Assembly (NCBI GenBank): GCA_028692055.1
Contig: JAQUYA010000001.1
Span: 1-64,000, forward strand
Origin: Lachnospiraceae bacterium
Lineage (GTDB): Bacteria; Bacillota; Clostridia; Lachnospirales; Lachnospiraceae
Direction: 5' to 3'
DNA length: 64,000 nt
The notes beneath the pieces are model-generated. The model was not told the DNA's origin, did not search any database, and was given only the letters and a program-made list of their open reading frames with translations. This document shows positions 1-9,402 of the stretch, piece by piece. Position 1 is the first letter of the stretch, and every line of letters begins with the position of its first letter. A program made the translations under genes and the position numbers.

Positions 1-15
1 AAAATATTTATTCTG

Positions 16-35
16 TAAAGTTTTTTTACTTTACG
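16..35 (-). terminator. weak hairpin downstream of ackA
   Basis: A perfect 6-bp inverted repeat (GTAAAG and CTTTAC, 8-base loop) lies about 40 bases past the ackA stop. The stretch that follows on the minus strand is A/T-rich but has no clean T-run, so terminator function is only possible. Confidence 0.3.
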
Positions 36-73
36 GGTATTTTATGTAATCAAATAATATAATTGCTTGTCTG

Positions 74-1270
74 TTACTTTACCAGATCATAAGTTTCCCT
101 TGCAATAGCGAGTTCTTCATTGGTAGGAATAACAAGAACCTTTACTTTGGAGTCTTTGGTTGTAATATCCACTTCATCACCACGTCTTAAGTTTTCTTCC
201 TGATCCAGAGTAATGCCCAGGAAAGTCAGGTAATTGCAAACCATGGTACGGATGATTGGGCTGTTCTCTCCAACACCTGCTGTAAAGCAGATCGCATCAA
301 CACCGTTCATAACTGCAATATAAGAACCGATGAATTTAACAACACGATAAGCAAAAGCCTTCATAGCAAGCTCAGCTTTCTTATTTCCTTTGCTGGCAGC
401 TGTTTCCAGATCACGGAAATCAGAAGAAAGATATCCGGATAAACCATAAACACCGGATTTTTTATTCAAAATATCTTCTGTTTCAGCAATGGTAAGATGT
501 TCCTTTTCGGAAAGTAATTCTACAACATAAGGATCTACAGAACCACTTCTGGTACCCATCATCAGACCAGCTAATGGTGTCATACCCATGGAAGTATCTA
601 CACATTTGCCATTCTTTACAGCAGAAACGGAAGCACCATTTCCCAGATGACATACGATAGTCTTCATGGAATTGAAATCTCTTCCCAACATCTCTGCAGC
701 TCTATGTGCTACATAAGCATGGCTTGTTCCGTGGAAACCGTATTTACGAACCTTGTATTTTTCATAGTATTCGTAAGGAATACCATACATATAAGCTTCA
801 GGTGGCATGGTCTGATGGAATGCTGTATCGAAAACAGCAACCATAGGTGTATTTGGCATTAATTCCTGGCATGCTCTGATACCAATAAGGTTTGCAGGAT
901 TGTGAAGAGGTGCCAGTTCGTTACATTCTTCAATAGCTGCCATTACATCATCATTAATAATGGTAGAAGCAGCAAACTTCTCACCGCCATGAACGATTCT
1001 ATGTCCAACAGCACCGATTTCACTCAGATTACTTAATACACCGGTTTTCTTGTTAGTGATAGCATCCAATACAAGCTGAATAGCCTGTGTATGAGTTGGC
1101 ATTGGAGCTTCAGTAACTTCCTTCTCTCCGCCTTCAGGTTTATAAGTGATCTGGCTTCCTTCAATACCGATTCTTTCGCAAAGACCTTTTGCAATACATT
1201 TTTCTGATTCAGAATCAATGATCTGGTATTTTAAAGAAGAACTACCACAGTTGATAACTAAAATTTTCAT
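74..1270 (-). CDS. ackA: acetate kinase
   Basis: Interconverts acetyl phosphate plus ADP and acetate plus ATP, the ATP-yielding last step of acetate fermentation in the cytoplasm. The 398-residue protein has the usual family length. It opens with the ASKHA phosphate-binding segment NCGSSSLKY and carries the family signature [10 protein letters not shown] and the nucleotide-binding [10 protein letters not shown] chose the ATG at 1270 because it follows a GGAGAG ribosome binding site and gives the canonical N-terminus MKILVINCG; an in-frame ATG nine codons upstream adds only non-conserved residues. It lies 61 bp downstream of pta and is probably co-transcribed with it. Confidence 0.97.
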   Translation of the reverse strand: MKILVINCGSSSLKYQIIDSESEKCIAKGLCERIGIEGSQITYKPEGGEKEVTEAPMPTHTQAIQLVLDAITNKKTGVLSNLSEIGAVGHRIVHGGEKFAASTIINDDVMAAIEECNELAPLHNPANLIGIRACQELMPNTPMVAVFDTAFHQTMPPEAYMYGIPYEYYEKYKVRKYGFHGTSHAYVAHRAAEMLGRDFNSMKTIVCHLGNGASVSAVKNGKCVDTSMGMTPLAGLMMGTRSGSVDPYVVELLSEKEHLTIAETEDILNKKSGVYGLSGYLSSDFRDLETAASKGNKKAELAMKAFAYRVVKFIGSYIAVMNGVDAICFTAGVGENSPIIRTMVCNYLTFLGITLDQEENLRRGDEVDITTKDSKVKVLVIPTNEELAIARETYDLVK

Positions 1271-1331
1271 CTCTACTCTCCATTTTCTCGTAAACAATAA
1301 ATTTTATGCCTGTATTTCCTGATTTTTATAA

Positions 1332-2327
1332 TTACTGTGCCTGAGCCTGTACAGCTGTAATAGCTACTACACCAACGATATCATCAGCACTGCAACCTCT
1401 GGATAAATCATTAACTGGAGCTGCGATACCCTGTGTAACCGGTCCGTATGCATCAGCCTTACCAAGACGCTGAACCAGCTTGTAACCAATATTTCCTGCG
1501 TCCAGATTAGGGAAGATCAGAACATTAGCTTTACCAGCTACTTCACTGCCAGGAGCTTTGCTTGCTGCAACTTCAGGAACGATAGCAGCATCTAACTGTA
1601 ATTCTCCATCAATCTTTAATTCAGGATATTCTTCCTGTGCAATCTTGGTTGCTTCTACGACTTTGTCTACTAATACATGCTTTGCGCTTCCCTTGGTTGA
1701 ATGGGATAACATAGCAATAAGTGGTTCATGACCTGTTAACAGTTTGAAAGTCTCTGCTGAGGAACCGGCAATTGCTGCAAGCTCTTCTGCATTAGGATCC
1801 TGGTTCAAACCTGCATCAGAGAATACGAATGTACCGTTATCTCCCATATCACAGTCCGGAACAACTACTAAGAAGAATGCGGATACTAATTTTGTACCCG
1901 GTTTTGTTTTAATAATCTGTAAACATGGTCTTAATGTATTTGCTGTGGAATGACAAGCACCTGATACCATACCGTCTGCATCACCGCATTTAATCATCAG
2001 GCAGCCATAATATGCATAATCATTGAAGATTGTTTCTCTAGCCTTTTCTTCTGTCATGCCTTTTGATTTTCTTAATTCTACAAATAAGTCAACATACTCC
2101 TGTGTTTTTGCATAAGTATGTGGATTAACAATGGTTGCTCCGGAGATATCGTAGCCTTTACCGTTCTCTGCGATTTCCTCTTCTGTACCAATAATAATCA
2201 AATTTGCAAGTCCCTCTTTTAAGATTGTCTCTGCTGCTGCAAAGGTTCTCTTGTCCATAGACTCAGGAAGGATAATTGTCTTCTTGTCTGCTTTTGCTCT
2301 TGCCTTAATAGTATCAATAAATGCCAT
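1332..2327 (-). CDS. pta: phosphate acetyltransferase
   Basis: Converts acetyl-CoA and phosphate to acetyl phosphate and CoA, feeding acetate kinase just downstream. At 331 residues it is the short single-domain Pta typical of Firmicutes, without the N-terminal P-loop and DRTGG domains of the enterobacterial enzyme. Visible family blocks include ILPESMD near the N-terminus, GMVSGACHSTANTLRP in the middle and NVLIFPNLDAGNIGYK towards the C-terminus. The start follows AAAGGAG. A good sigma-A-type promoter lies upstream, so pta is the first gene of a pta-ackA operon. Confidence 0.97.
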   Translation of the reverse strand: MAFIDTIKARAKADKKTIILPESMDKRTFAAAETILKEGLANLIIIGTEEEIAENGKGYDISGATIVNPHTYAKTQEYVDLFVELRKSKGMTEEKARETIFNDYAYYGCLMIKCGDADGMVSGACHSTANTLRPCLQIIKTKPGTKLVSAFFLVVVPDCDMGDNGTFVFSDAGLNQDPNAEELAAIAGSSAETFKLLTGHEPLIAMLSHSTKGSAKHVLVDKVVEATKIAQEEYPELKIDGELQLDAAIVPEVAASKAPGSEVAGKANVLIFPNLDAGNIGYKLVQRLGKADAYGPVTQGIAAPVNDLSRGCSADDIVGVVAITAVQAQAQ

Positions 2328-2363
2328 TTTGAATATCTCCTTTCAAATTTACCTCACGCTGTT

Positions 2364-2391
2364 ATTATACTAGTCTAAAATCGAACGTCAA
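2364..2391 (-). promoter_or_regulatory. sigma-A-type promoter of pta-ackA
   Basis: On the minus strand a TTGACG -35 box (2386-2391) and a perfect TATAAT -10 box (2364-2369) are separated by 16 bases, ending 37 bases upstream of the pta start. The 236-bp gap to tmcAL is divergent and must also hold the tmcAL promoter, which I could not place with confidence. Confidence 0.75.
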
Positions 2392-2563
2392 TAAAAAGAT
2401 TGTTAAGAATTGTGCAAAATCAAATACAAAACAAAACATTGAGAAAACCCAGTAAATATGCTACTCTGTGAGAAATGGATTGTTAAAAAATTGCCATTCG
2501 ATTGTTAATTTTTTACCACATCAAGTAACTCAAACCCTATCGATTTTTCAAGAGGAAAAATAA

Positions 2564-3859
2564 ATGAAAACCGTTGCCGTAATTGCTGAATATAATCCCT
2601 TCCACAATGGACACGCATACCAGTTACAATATATCAGAGAAAAACTTCATGCTGACAACATAGTCATCGCAATAAGTGGAAACTTCACACAGAGAGGTCT
2701 TCCCGCCATTACTGATAAATGGACCCGTGCCAAAATGGCTCTCTCCTGCGGTGCGGATCTGGTCTTGGAATTACCGGCAATCTATGCAACCGGTAGTGCC
2801 GAATATTTTGCAAGCGGTGCTGTAAAGCTGCTGGATTCCTTGGGTGTCGTGGATGAATTAGTGTTTGGTGCTGAAAATGCTTCTACTGAAATGTTAATGG
2901 ATATTGCCCGGTCACTTGTTTCACCGAACCAATTGCAGGAAAATCGTCTCAAAGAACTGGTTAGTAAAGGTATCTCCTACCCCACTGCTCGCATGCAGGC
3001 TTTACAGGAAACAGATCGTTTTAACGGTCTGGACGATGTGCTGTCTCTACCTAATAATATACTGGGTATCGAGTATTGTAAGGCTCTTTTAAAACAGCAT
3101 AGTAAGATAAAGCCATATGCATTAAAAAGACTGGGAGCCGGTTATCATGAAGTCAAGTTGCCTACAGGGGACGGTTTAGAAAATCAGTCTAATATTTCAA
3201 CTGATTACAATAATACAGCAAATTTTATGGCTTCAGCCACAGCAATTCGTGAGGTTATGAATACTGGTGAGAATAATATTTCAGACAAATTAAAGCAATA
3301 CCTTCCTACAAATGTTCTATCCATACTTTCCGAAAATGATTTTAACACAGTCTGTCCGGATGATTATTCCCAGGCGCTTTACTACAAATTGCTTTCTGAG
3401 CAAAATGTAGGATTCACTCGTTATTTTGAGATTACAGAAGATTTTTCCAATAAGATATGTAAGAATCTGGCTGATTTTAAATCACTGACCCAATTTGCAG
3501 CACTTCTAAAATCCAAGGATCTGACACAAACCAGGATCTACCGTAATCTTTTGCATATTCTATTGAATATCGATACTGAAACCTTTGATGAACTGCTTCA
3601 TGAGCCATTAATACCTTATGCACGGATTCTTGGTTTGAAAAAAAATTGTACCGTATTATCTGCTATCAAAAACAACTCTTCTGTTCCATTGATTTCAAAA
3701 TTGGCTGATATTCATACATTAAATTTGTCTGACAGTAGTTTAAGAATAATGGAAAAGGATCTATTGGCTACAGATATTTATAGACTGGGATATTTAGCAA
3801 AGGGAAATGTGAAGATACCGGATAGAGATGTTGTTGCCGGAGTAGTTGCCGTGAACTAA
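2564..3859 (+). CDS. tmcAL: tRNA(Met) cytidine acetate ligase (TmcAL/YlbM family)
   Basis: TmcAL activates acetate with ATP and transfers the acetyl group to C34 of elongator tRNA-Met, forming N4-acetylcytidine (known for the Bacillus subtilis protein). The 431-residue product has the expected length. Its nucleotidyltransferase fold shows the HxGH motif HNGH at residues 14-17 and the typical ISGNFTQRG segment shortly after. It is the only clear plus-strand gene in the window and diverges from pta-ackA. An adjacent acetate pathway and an acetate-using tRNA enzyme may reflect a functional link, but that is inference from gene order. Confidence 0.93.
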   Translation: MKTVAVIAEYNPFHNGHAYQLQYIREKLHADNIVIAISGNFTQRGLPAITDKWTRAKMALSCGADLVLELPAIYATGSAEYFASGAVKLLDSLGVVDELVFGAENASTEMLMDIARSLVSPNQLQENRLKELVSKGISYPTARMQALQETDRFNGLDDVLSLPNNILGIEYCKALLKQHSKIKPYALKRLGAGYHEVKLPTGDGLENQSNISTDYNNTANFMASATAIREVMNTGENNISDKLKQYLPTNVLSILSENDFNTVCPDDYSQALYYKLLSEQNVGFTRYFEITEDFSNKICKNLADFKSLTQFAALLKSKDLTQTRIYRNLLHILLNIDTETFDELLHEPLIPYARILGLKKNCTVLSAIKNNSSVPLISKLADIHTLNLSDSSLRIMEKDLLATDIYRLGYLAKGNVKIPDRDVVAGVVAVN

Positions 3860-3897
3860 ACGTTTTAATAGATTTTAAATTGAAGCAGTTTAGATTT

Positions 3898-4394
3898 CTA
3901 GAAATGTTTTTCAGTAAATATTTTTGCTGCTTCTTCCAGTTTGATAAAATCACAGCAACGACTTTTTACTCTTTTCTGGTATGTATTCAATTCTTTCTCT
4001 GGTTTAGTACATACCATATAAAGTTTCAATGCATTCTTTTTGATGTTTTCAAAATCTTTTACAATATCTCTGTATTGGTGCCGTAGTAGCATTGATAAGA
4101 TATATCATTCTCCTTCTCTATATCCAAAAGAATCAATTCACTATCTACGACCGGAAGCATATTGTTAAAATTGATAGCCCCATATTCACCACCATGTATC
4201 TTACGAAAATCCAAACCATTCTTCATTTCTTTGTGCTTTCTCTTTGGCGAAGTAAATGGTACATAGTATTGCACATTATTTAGTTCTAATACAATGCCGA
4301 TATATGGTCTTCTTTCTCCTTTATTATCCGGCACCTTGGGATCTGACTTTTTTAGGTAATCAATATAACGATTAGTAACATTATAAAACTTCAT
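3898..4394 (-). pseudogene. type III toxin ToxN/AbiQ-like endoribonuclease, frameshifted
   Basis: The N-terminal frame (4059-4394, 111 aa) has typical ToxN/AbiQ blocks: MKFYNV, RPYIGIVLE, YYVPFTSPK, LDFRKI and INFNNMLPV. The C-terminal part continues in the neighbouring frame (3898-4092) with LLRHQYRDI, KKNALKLY and CCDFIKLEEAA. Restoring one A in the AA at 4092-4093 joins both into about 165 residues, the usual family size. The gene has a strong GGAGG site and follows a repeat RNA and a terminator, which is the canonical type III toxin-antitoxin layout. The frameshift implies an inactive toxin unless it is a sequencing error. Family assignment is confident; the state of the gene is less so. 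Confidence 0.82.
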
Positions 4395-4415
4395 TTTTCC
4401 TCCTTTCGTGTAAAA

Positions 4416-4446
4416 AAAGAGAACGCAAAATGTATGCGTTCTCTTT
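4416..4446 (-). terminator. terminator between antitoxin RNA and toxN
   Basis: A perfect 12-bp stem (AAAGAGAACGCA with its complement) and a 7-base loop lead into a T-run on the minus strand. In type III systems a leaky terminator at this place sets the ratio of antitoxin RNA to toxin mRNA. Confidence 0.85.
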
Positions 4447-4595
4447 AACTTTTTTCGTTCCTCACTTTTCGGCGGAGGCTTGCTCGCTTATTTCATTCCC
4501 CACTCATGGTAAGGGGCCACCAGCTTTTTTCGTTCCTCACTTTTCGGCGGAGGCTTGCTCGCTTTTTACTACTGTAAAAAGAGAAGTTACCTTCT
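4447..4595 (-). ncRNA. type III antitoxin RNA (ToxI-like repeat RNA)
   Basis: Two identical 41-bp repeats (4449-4489 and 4524-4564) are separated by a 34-bp diverged unit (4490-4523). In the identical units a CCTC faces a downstream GAGG. In the middle unit the same places read CCCC and GGGG, so pairing is kept by compensatory changes. The middle unit also has TGGT and ACCA flanking the CCCC, giving an H-type pseudoknot as known for ToxI. Repeat ends are A-rich, as at known ToxN cut sites. The transcript would begin near 4595, start with two small hairpins (4582-4595 and 4562-4581), and end at the terminator before toxN. Extent is inferred from promoter and terminator. Confidence 0.78.
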
Positions 4596-4601
4596 AAAAC
4601 T

Positions 4602-4630
4602 ATATTATGTGACATACTTCAAAATGTCAA
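4602..4630 (-). promoter_or_regulatory. promoter of the type III antitoxin RNA
   Basis: A consensus TTGACA -35 (4625-4630) and TAATAT -10 (4602-4607) are spaced by 17 bases on the minus strand, placing the start of transcription just before the first antitoxin repeat. Confidence 0.82.
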
Positions 4631-4661
4631 TCATTCTTATAGAAATTATAAATTCAAATTT

Positions 4662-6026
4662 TTAGTTTTTAAAACTATGCACAGGTGCCGGGATTCTGCC
4701 ACCTCTGTTTACAAAGGCATCACAGGAAAATTCATTTACCGGCATGATTGGTGCATAACCGAATAAACCGCCATACTGTGCTACATCCCCTACGTCTTTG
4801 CCAACAACCGGCATAACTCTTACTGCAGTTGTCTTCTGGTTGATCATACCGATTGCCATTTCATCTGCGATGATACCGGAAATGGTAGTTGCCTTCGTCT
4901 TTCCCGGAATCGCGATCATATCAAGTCCTACGGAACAAACACAGGTCATTGCTTCCAGTTTTTCTAACGTTAATGCACCTGCATTGACCGCATCAATCAT
5001 ACCCTGATCTTCACTGACAGGAATAAATGCACCGCTAAGTCCTCCTACATAAGAGGATGCCATGATACCGCCCTTTTTCACCTGATCATTTAAGAGAGCA
5101 AGTGCAGCTGTCGTTCCGGGTGCACCGGCGTGCTCCAGACCAATTTCACATAAAATATCTGCTACGCTGTCACCAACCGCCGGGGTAGGTGCCAGAGATA
5201 AATCTACGATACCGAATGGTACGTCTAAAAGTCTGGATGCTTCCTTTGCCACCAACTGTCCAACACGTGTAACCTTAAATGCTGTTTTCTTAATGGTCTC
5301 ACAAAGAACTTCAAAATTCTCTCCTCTAACCTTTTCCAATGCTGTTTTTACAACGCCGGGACCGCTGACACCCACATTGATGATACGGTCAGCTTCTGTA
5401 ACGCCGTGGAATGCACCTGCCATAAACGGGTTATCATCAGGCGGATTACAAAGGACTACCAGCTTGGTACATCCAACAGAATCCTCATCTTTAGTCAGTT
5501 CTGCTGTTTCCTTTACAATTTCACCCATCAGCTTTACAGCGTCCATATTGATACCGGTTTTGGTAGAACCTACACTGACGGAACTACAGATTCTGGAGGT
5601 CTGAGACAGTGCCTGGGGAATAGATCTGATCAACAGCTCATCTGCTCTGGTCATACCCTTTGCTACCAATGCGGAATATCCGCCCAGAATATTAACTCCC
5701 ACATCTCCGGCTACCTTATCAAGTGTCTTAGCGATAGAAACAAAATCTTCCGGTGTCTTACAGCAGGAACCGCCAACCAAAGCAATTGGAGTAACGGAAA
5801 TTCTTTTATTTACAATAGGAATACCAAATTCCCTGGAAATTGCTTCTCCGGTTTTTACCAGATCTTTTGCTGATTCATAGATCTTCTGGTAAATTTTCTC
5901 ATTACAAATCTTCAAATCTGAATCGCAGCAGTCCAACAGACTGATTCCCATGGTGATGGTACGCACATCCAGATTTTCTTTTTCAATCATTTTGTTGGTC
6001 TCATTGACCTCGTAAATATTTATCAT
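4662..6026 (-). CDS. DUF711 (PFL/UPF0210) family protein
   Basis: This 454-residue protein belongs to the conserved UPF0210/DUF711 family, whose biochemical role is not established. The N-terminus [10 protein letters not shown] and the segments [14 protein letters not shown] and [13 protein letters not shown] are typical. I chose the ATG at 6026, preceded by AAAGGTG, over the upstream in-frame GTG. The family is commonly found beside a small ACT-domain protein, and here that partner lies 57 bp upstream in the same orientation, suggesting one operon and a shared, perhaps amino-acid-responsive, function. That last point is inference. Confidence 0.88.
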   Translation of the reverse strand: MINIYEVNETNKMIEKENLDVRTITMGISLLDCCDSDLKICNEKIYQKIYESAKDLVKTGEAISREFGIPIVNKRISVTPIALVGGSCCKTPEDFVSIAKTLDKVAGDVGVNILGGYSALVAKGMTRADELLIRSIPQALSQTSRICSSVSVGSTKTGINMDAVKLMGEIVKETAELTKDEDSVGCTKLVVLCNPPDDNPFMAGAFHGVTEADRIINVGVSGPGVVKTALEKVRGENFEVLCETIKKTAFKVTRVGQLVAKEASRLLDVPFGIVDLSLAPTPAVGDSVADILCEIGLEHAGAPGTTAALALLNDQVKKGGIMASSYVGGLSGAFIPVSEDQGMIDAVNAGALTLEKLEAMTCVCSVGLDMIAIPGKTKATTISGIIADEMAIGMINQKTTAVRVMPVVGKDVGDVAQYGGLFGYAPIMPVNEFSCDAFVNRGGRIPAPVHSFKN

Positions 6027-6083
6027 GGTATACACCTTTCACAAAGTATTTGGAAACATTACTATTCAAGCAATTGTTATCGC

Positions 6084-6356
6084 TTAAATTCTGTGCATGG
6101 AGTCGAAAATCTCTTCCTTCTGGCATTTGATGGCAACGCCGATTTCCTGACCTGCCTGATCCAGTTCTTCACAAATACTCCCGAAATCCTTTGTACACTG
6201 GTTTGTATCCACGACCATCATCATATTAAAATATCCTGATACAATAGTCTGGGAAATATCCAGAATGTTGATCTGATTATTTGCAAGATAGGTACAAACC
6301 CTTGCAATGATACCTACGGTATCTTTTCCAACGACAGTAATAATTGTTTTTTTCAT
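6084..6356 (-). CDS. ACT domain protein (UPF0237 family)
   Basis: A 90-residue protein consisting of one ACT domain and little else, a small-molecule-binding fold often responsive to amino acids. The start MKKTIITVVGKDTVGI, the central NILDISQTIV and the strand MMMVVD match the UPF0237 family. The ATG at 6356 follows GAGGAGG closely; eight extra codons upstream are not conserved. It precedes the DUF711 gene in the same direction, the usual pairing. Its ligand is unknown. Confidence 0.9.
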   Translation of the reverse strand: MKKTIITVVGKDTVGIIARVCTYLANNQINILDISQTIVSGYFNMMMVVDTNQCTKDFGSICEELDQAGQEIGVAIKCQKEEIFDSMHRI

Positions 6357-6454
6357 GGAATCCTCCTCATGATTGCTCATTTCGTATTTTCGTTTACGAC
6401 TTGATCTGTCATAATTTTACGTTATTACTTTAACATTATAAAGTAAAAAAGCGA

Positions 6455-7264
6455 TTATGCAATATCTATTATGTCTGAAATTTCATTTCTTCGTGCCACT
6501 TTAATTGGGAAATCCTTACCGTTATATGGTGTTTCCCCCATGGTTACTTCTAATCTGACCGTTTCAAAGGCAAGCTCCGGCATATTATTTTCCTTGCTTA
6601 AATGTCCCAAAACGACTGCTTTCAGATCATCATGGAGAAGCTGACTCAAAAGTCTCCCTGAGGCCTCATTGGATAAATGTCCCCGTTCCCCCAGGATACG
6701 CTGCTTTAAATAATAAGGGTAAGGTCCAACCTGCAGCATATTTACATCATGGTTTGCTTCCAGCAAAAGAGCATCCATTCCCTGCAGACATTCCACTGTA
6801 TAATCATTGTAGGTTCCAAGATCTGTTACAATACCTACTTTTTTCTTTCCATATGCAATCCTGTATGCCACCGGATCTGCCGCGTCATGAGATATACGCA
6901 TAGGATTAATCGTCAAATCCTTCACAATCAGTTTTTCATCCGGTTTTATTACCTGAAACAGTTCCTGATCCACCTTTCCTACAGAGGTCGTCTCAAGAAT
7001 GGCATCCCTGGTTCCGGCCGTGGTATAAATCGGTATCCCGTATTTTCTGGCAAGAACTCCCAGCCCACTAATATGGTCAATATGTTCGTGAGTGATAAAA
7101 ATACCATCCACATCCTTCATGGATAAACCAAGTGCATTCACACCCGCTTCCACTCTTTTGCCACTGATCCCCACGTCCACCAGAATATGTGTCGCATCGG
7201 ATCCGGCATAAATACAGTTTCCACTGCTACCGCTTGCAATACTGCAGAGCCTCAAATCAGCCAC
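6455..7264 (-). CDS. MBL-fold metallohydrolase, WalJ/YycJ-like
   Basis: A 269-residue metallo-beta-lactamase-fold protein with the metal-binding HEHIDH at residues 59-64 and the N-terminal CSIASGSSGNC typical of WalJ/YycJ, a protein linked to coordination of cell wall synthesis with division and to DNA processing in Firmicutes. Further metal ligands are likely in EANHD and in LGHLS. The start codon is GTG. It lies 11 bp after the ftsA-like gene in the same orientation. The exact substrate cannot be read from sequence. Confidence 0.87.
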   Translation of the reverse strand: MADLRLCSIASGSSGNCIYAGSDATHILVDVGISGKRVEAGVNALGLSMKDVDGIFITHEHIDHISGLGVLARKYGIPIYTTAGTRDAILETTSVGKVDQELFQVIKPDEKLIVKDLTINPMRISHDAADPVAYRIAYGKKKVGIVTDLGTYNDYTVECLQGMDALLLEANHDVNMLQVGPYPYYLKQRILGERGHLSNEASGRLLSQLLHDDLKAVVLGHLSKENNMPELAFETVRLEVTMGETPYNGKDFPIKVARRNEISDIIDIA

Positions 7265-7275
7265 CAGCCTTTTCT

Positions 7276-9402
7276 TTATTCTTTCCAGTAGATTTCTATC
7301 ATATCACCGTCATGGATTGGTTCCATGTACTGCGCAGGTACACCGTTTAAAGTCGTTACAATGGCAGAGCCTTTTGGCTGTGACAGATCAAAATCAATTT
7401 CGTTAAATATATCTACAAATATGTATTCATTCTTACCGCGAAGCATAACAAGTGCATTATTTACCTGTAAAGTAATCTCCAAAGTAGTATTTTCCTGTGT
7501 TTCCGTTTCGGCAGAAATTGTTATATCTTCTTCGGTTTCCTCAGAAGATATAGTCTCATCCGGTTCCCAATCCTCATCTTCGGAATTAGTTTCCGGGGAT
7601 TGCATATTCTCCTGGGGGTGTTCCAACTCCACATCTGATAACTGCAGCGTTTCCATAGTCCAGATCACAGAGAAATTATCATATACCTTTGTTTCCAGAT
7701 CTGCCGCTTTATTGTTCACATACAGGTTCATATTCTGATTTAGTAATACATCCATGAATTCCGCAATCTGACGTACTGTATAATAAGGCAGAAAAGTAAT
7801 ATGATCTCCTTCTTTGATATCGTAAAATTCTGATTCCAATGTTCCATTTACACTGGCGAATTTTGGCAATATCACTTTCGTTTCATTTACAATCACACTG
7901 ATGTTTTCTTTACATTCCGGCAATTTACCGATTTCCAGAGAAGCATCTGCACCTGCCGTAGACTCTTTTACCTGGATCACATCATTGGCATGAATGGCAG
8001 TATACAGATCTGCTGTCTGCCCGTTTACCAGGATCTCCGCTGCTTCGCCAAGAGAGCCTCGCACGAATCTGGTTGAGCCATTTACCGTGTAATTCAGTTC
8101 CTTTCCTCTCTTAGGAAAAAGACCATCATTCGGGAATTGTGCCTGCATGGCAACATCTACCACCACCAGATGATTATTATCATATAGTTTAATTCTTTTG
8201 CCATTGAAACTGACAAAGATAAAGTTATTACTCTGTTCATAAAAGCTTAAACATATTCCAATAGGAGTTACCAACAGAGAATCCTTCTGGATGGAATGGT
8301 CCAAAAACTCAATCTGCTGCATGACCTCTTCTCCCCGAAGTGCCACACGTTCCTTTTGAATGCCTAGTTCCTCGGCCAGTTTGTCTGTGTAGCCGGTGAT
8401 TTTACCGCCACCACCTACAACGAATACGGCACTGACTGGCTTGTCTCCATTACATTCACAGATTTTATCAGCTACCTGCTTTGTCATGTTAGCTACAATA
8501 GGAGCTGTGACTTCCAACACCTCTGTAGCAGAAATCGTCTGTGGCAGACCCATGATATCTTTATATTCAATCTGCTCTTTTTTTCCGCTTTCCCGTTTTA
8601 TCATCTCAGCTTCTGCGAAATCCACCAGGCAGTGCTGGGCAATTGCCTCGGTCAAAGCATCTCCTGCAATAGGAATCATACCATAGGCAACGATACTTCC
8701 TTCTCTGGTAATGGAAATATCAGAAGTTCCGGCTCCCACATCCACCAGCGCAATATTAAGCATTCGGAAACGTTCCGGAATGGCTACCTGTATAGCAGCA
8801 ATAGGCTCTAATGTCATATTGGCAACTTCCAGATCAGCAAGTCCTACAGCCTTATACAGACCGTCAACAACATCCTCCGGCAGAAAAGTAGCAATCAAAT
8901 CCACACCAATATTCTTAGCTGTGTGTTCTTCCAGATTCCCCATGGGATACCCGTTCATAAAATAACGTATCACAGAATATCCCACACAATAAAACTGCAT
9001 ATCAGTATCATTATGTGCAACAAATTCTCCATAGGCTTTTTCAATTCCTTTGGAAGCCAATTCGTAAATATCTTCTTCCAGGATTTCTTTTTCCAGTTCA
9101 AAATCTGTTTCTACATGGGTTGTAACTGTACGCAGTACACGCCCGGCAGCGGCAATACAGACTTCCTTTAATGGCTGCCCGATCTCCTCTTCCAGTTGTT
9201 TTTTTACCTCGGCTATGGTCTGTCCCACCTTCCGGATGTCGTGAATCTGCCCATCCAGCATAGCTCTGGTCTCATGTTCTTTTACTTTTTCAGAGACAAC
9301 AATAAAACGATCTCCTTCTTTGTAACCAACTGTTCCCACAATACTGCGGGTACCGATATCCAAACCAAATACCAATTGTCTGTTTGCCATATTTCCTGTC
9401 AT
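7276..9402 (-). CDS. FtsA-like ASKHA ATPase with C-terminal extension
   Basis: The N-terminal 380 or so residues form an actin-like ATPase of the FtsA/PilM type: GLDIGTRSIVGTV carries the first phosphate-binding loop, LVDVGAGTSDISI the second and FVVGGGGKITG the adenosine motif. At 708 residues it is much longer than ordinary FtsA (about 420). The extra C-terminus holds domains of unknown type and an acidic Glu/Ser/Thr-rich linker around residues 590-640. Similar long FtsA-like proteins occur in Clostridia. The start overlaps the coaE stop (TAATG), implying coupling. Whether it replaces or accompanies a standard FtsA cannot be told here. Confidence 0.82.
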   Translation of the reverse strand: MTGNMANRQLVFGLDIGTRSIVGTVGYKEGDRFIVVSEKVKEHETRAMLDGQIHDIRKVGQTIAEVKKQLEEEIGQPLKEVCIAAAGRVLRTVTTHVETDFELEKEILEEDIYELASKGIEKAYGEFVAHNDTDMQFYCVGYSVIRYFMNGYPMGNLEEHTAKNIGVDLIATFLPEDVVDGLYKAVGLADLEVANMTLEPIAAIQVAIPERFRMLNIALVDVGAGTSDISITREGSIVAYGMIPIAGDALTEAIAQHCLVDFAEAEMIKRESGKKEQIEYKDIMGLPQTISATEVLEVTAPIVANMTKQVADKICECNGDKPVSAVFVVGGGGKITGYTDKLAEELGIQKERVALRGEEVMQQIEFLDHSIQKDSLLVTPIGICLSFYEQSNNFIFVSFNGKRIKLYDNNHLVVVDVAMQAQFPNDGLFPKRGKELNYTVNGSTRFVRGSLGEAAEILVNGQTADLYTAIHANDVIQVKESTAGADASLEIGKLPECKENISVIVNETKVILPKFASVNGTLESEFYDIKEGDHITFLPYYTVRQIAEFMDVLLNQNMNLYVNNKAADLETKVYDNFSVIWTMETLQLSDVELEHPQENMQSPETNSEDEDWEPDETISSEETEEDITISAETETQENTTLEITLQVNNALVMLRGKNEYIFVDIFNEIDFDLSQPKGSAIVTTLNGVPAQYMEPIHDGDMIEIYWKE

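Noticed and set aside
4449..4564. Two direct repeats that could be a CRISPR remnant
   Set aside because: Only two copies, with a 34-bp spacer that itself keeps the repeat's pairing, and a toxN-like gene with terminator next to it. A type III antitoxin explains all parts.
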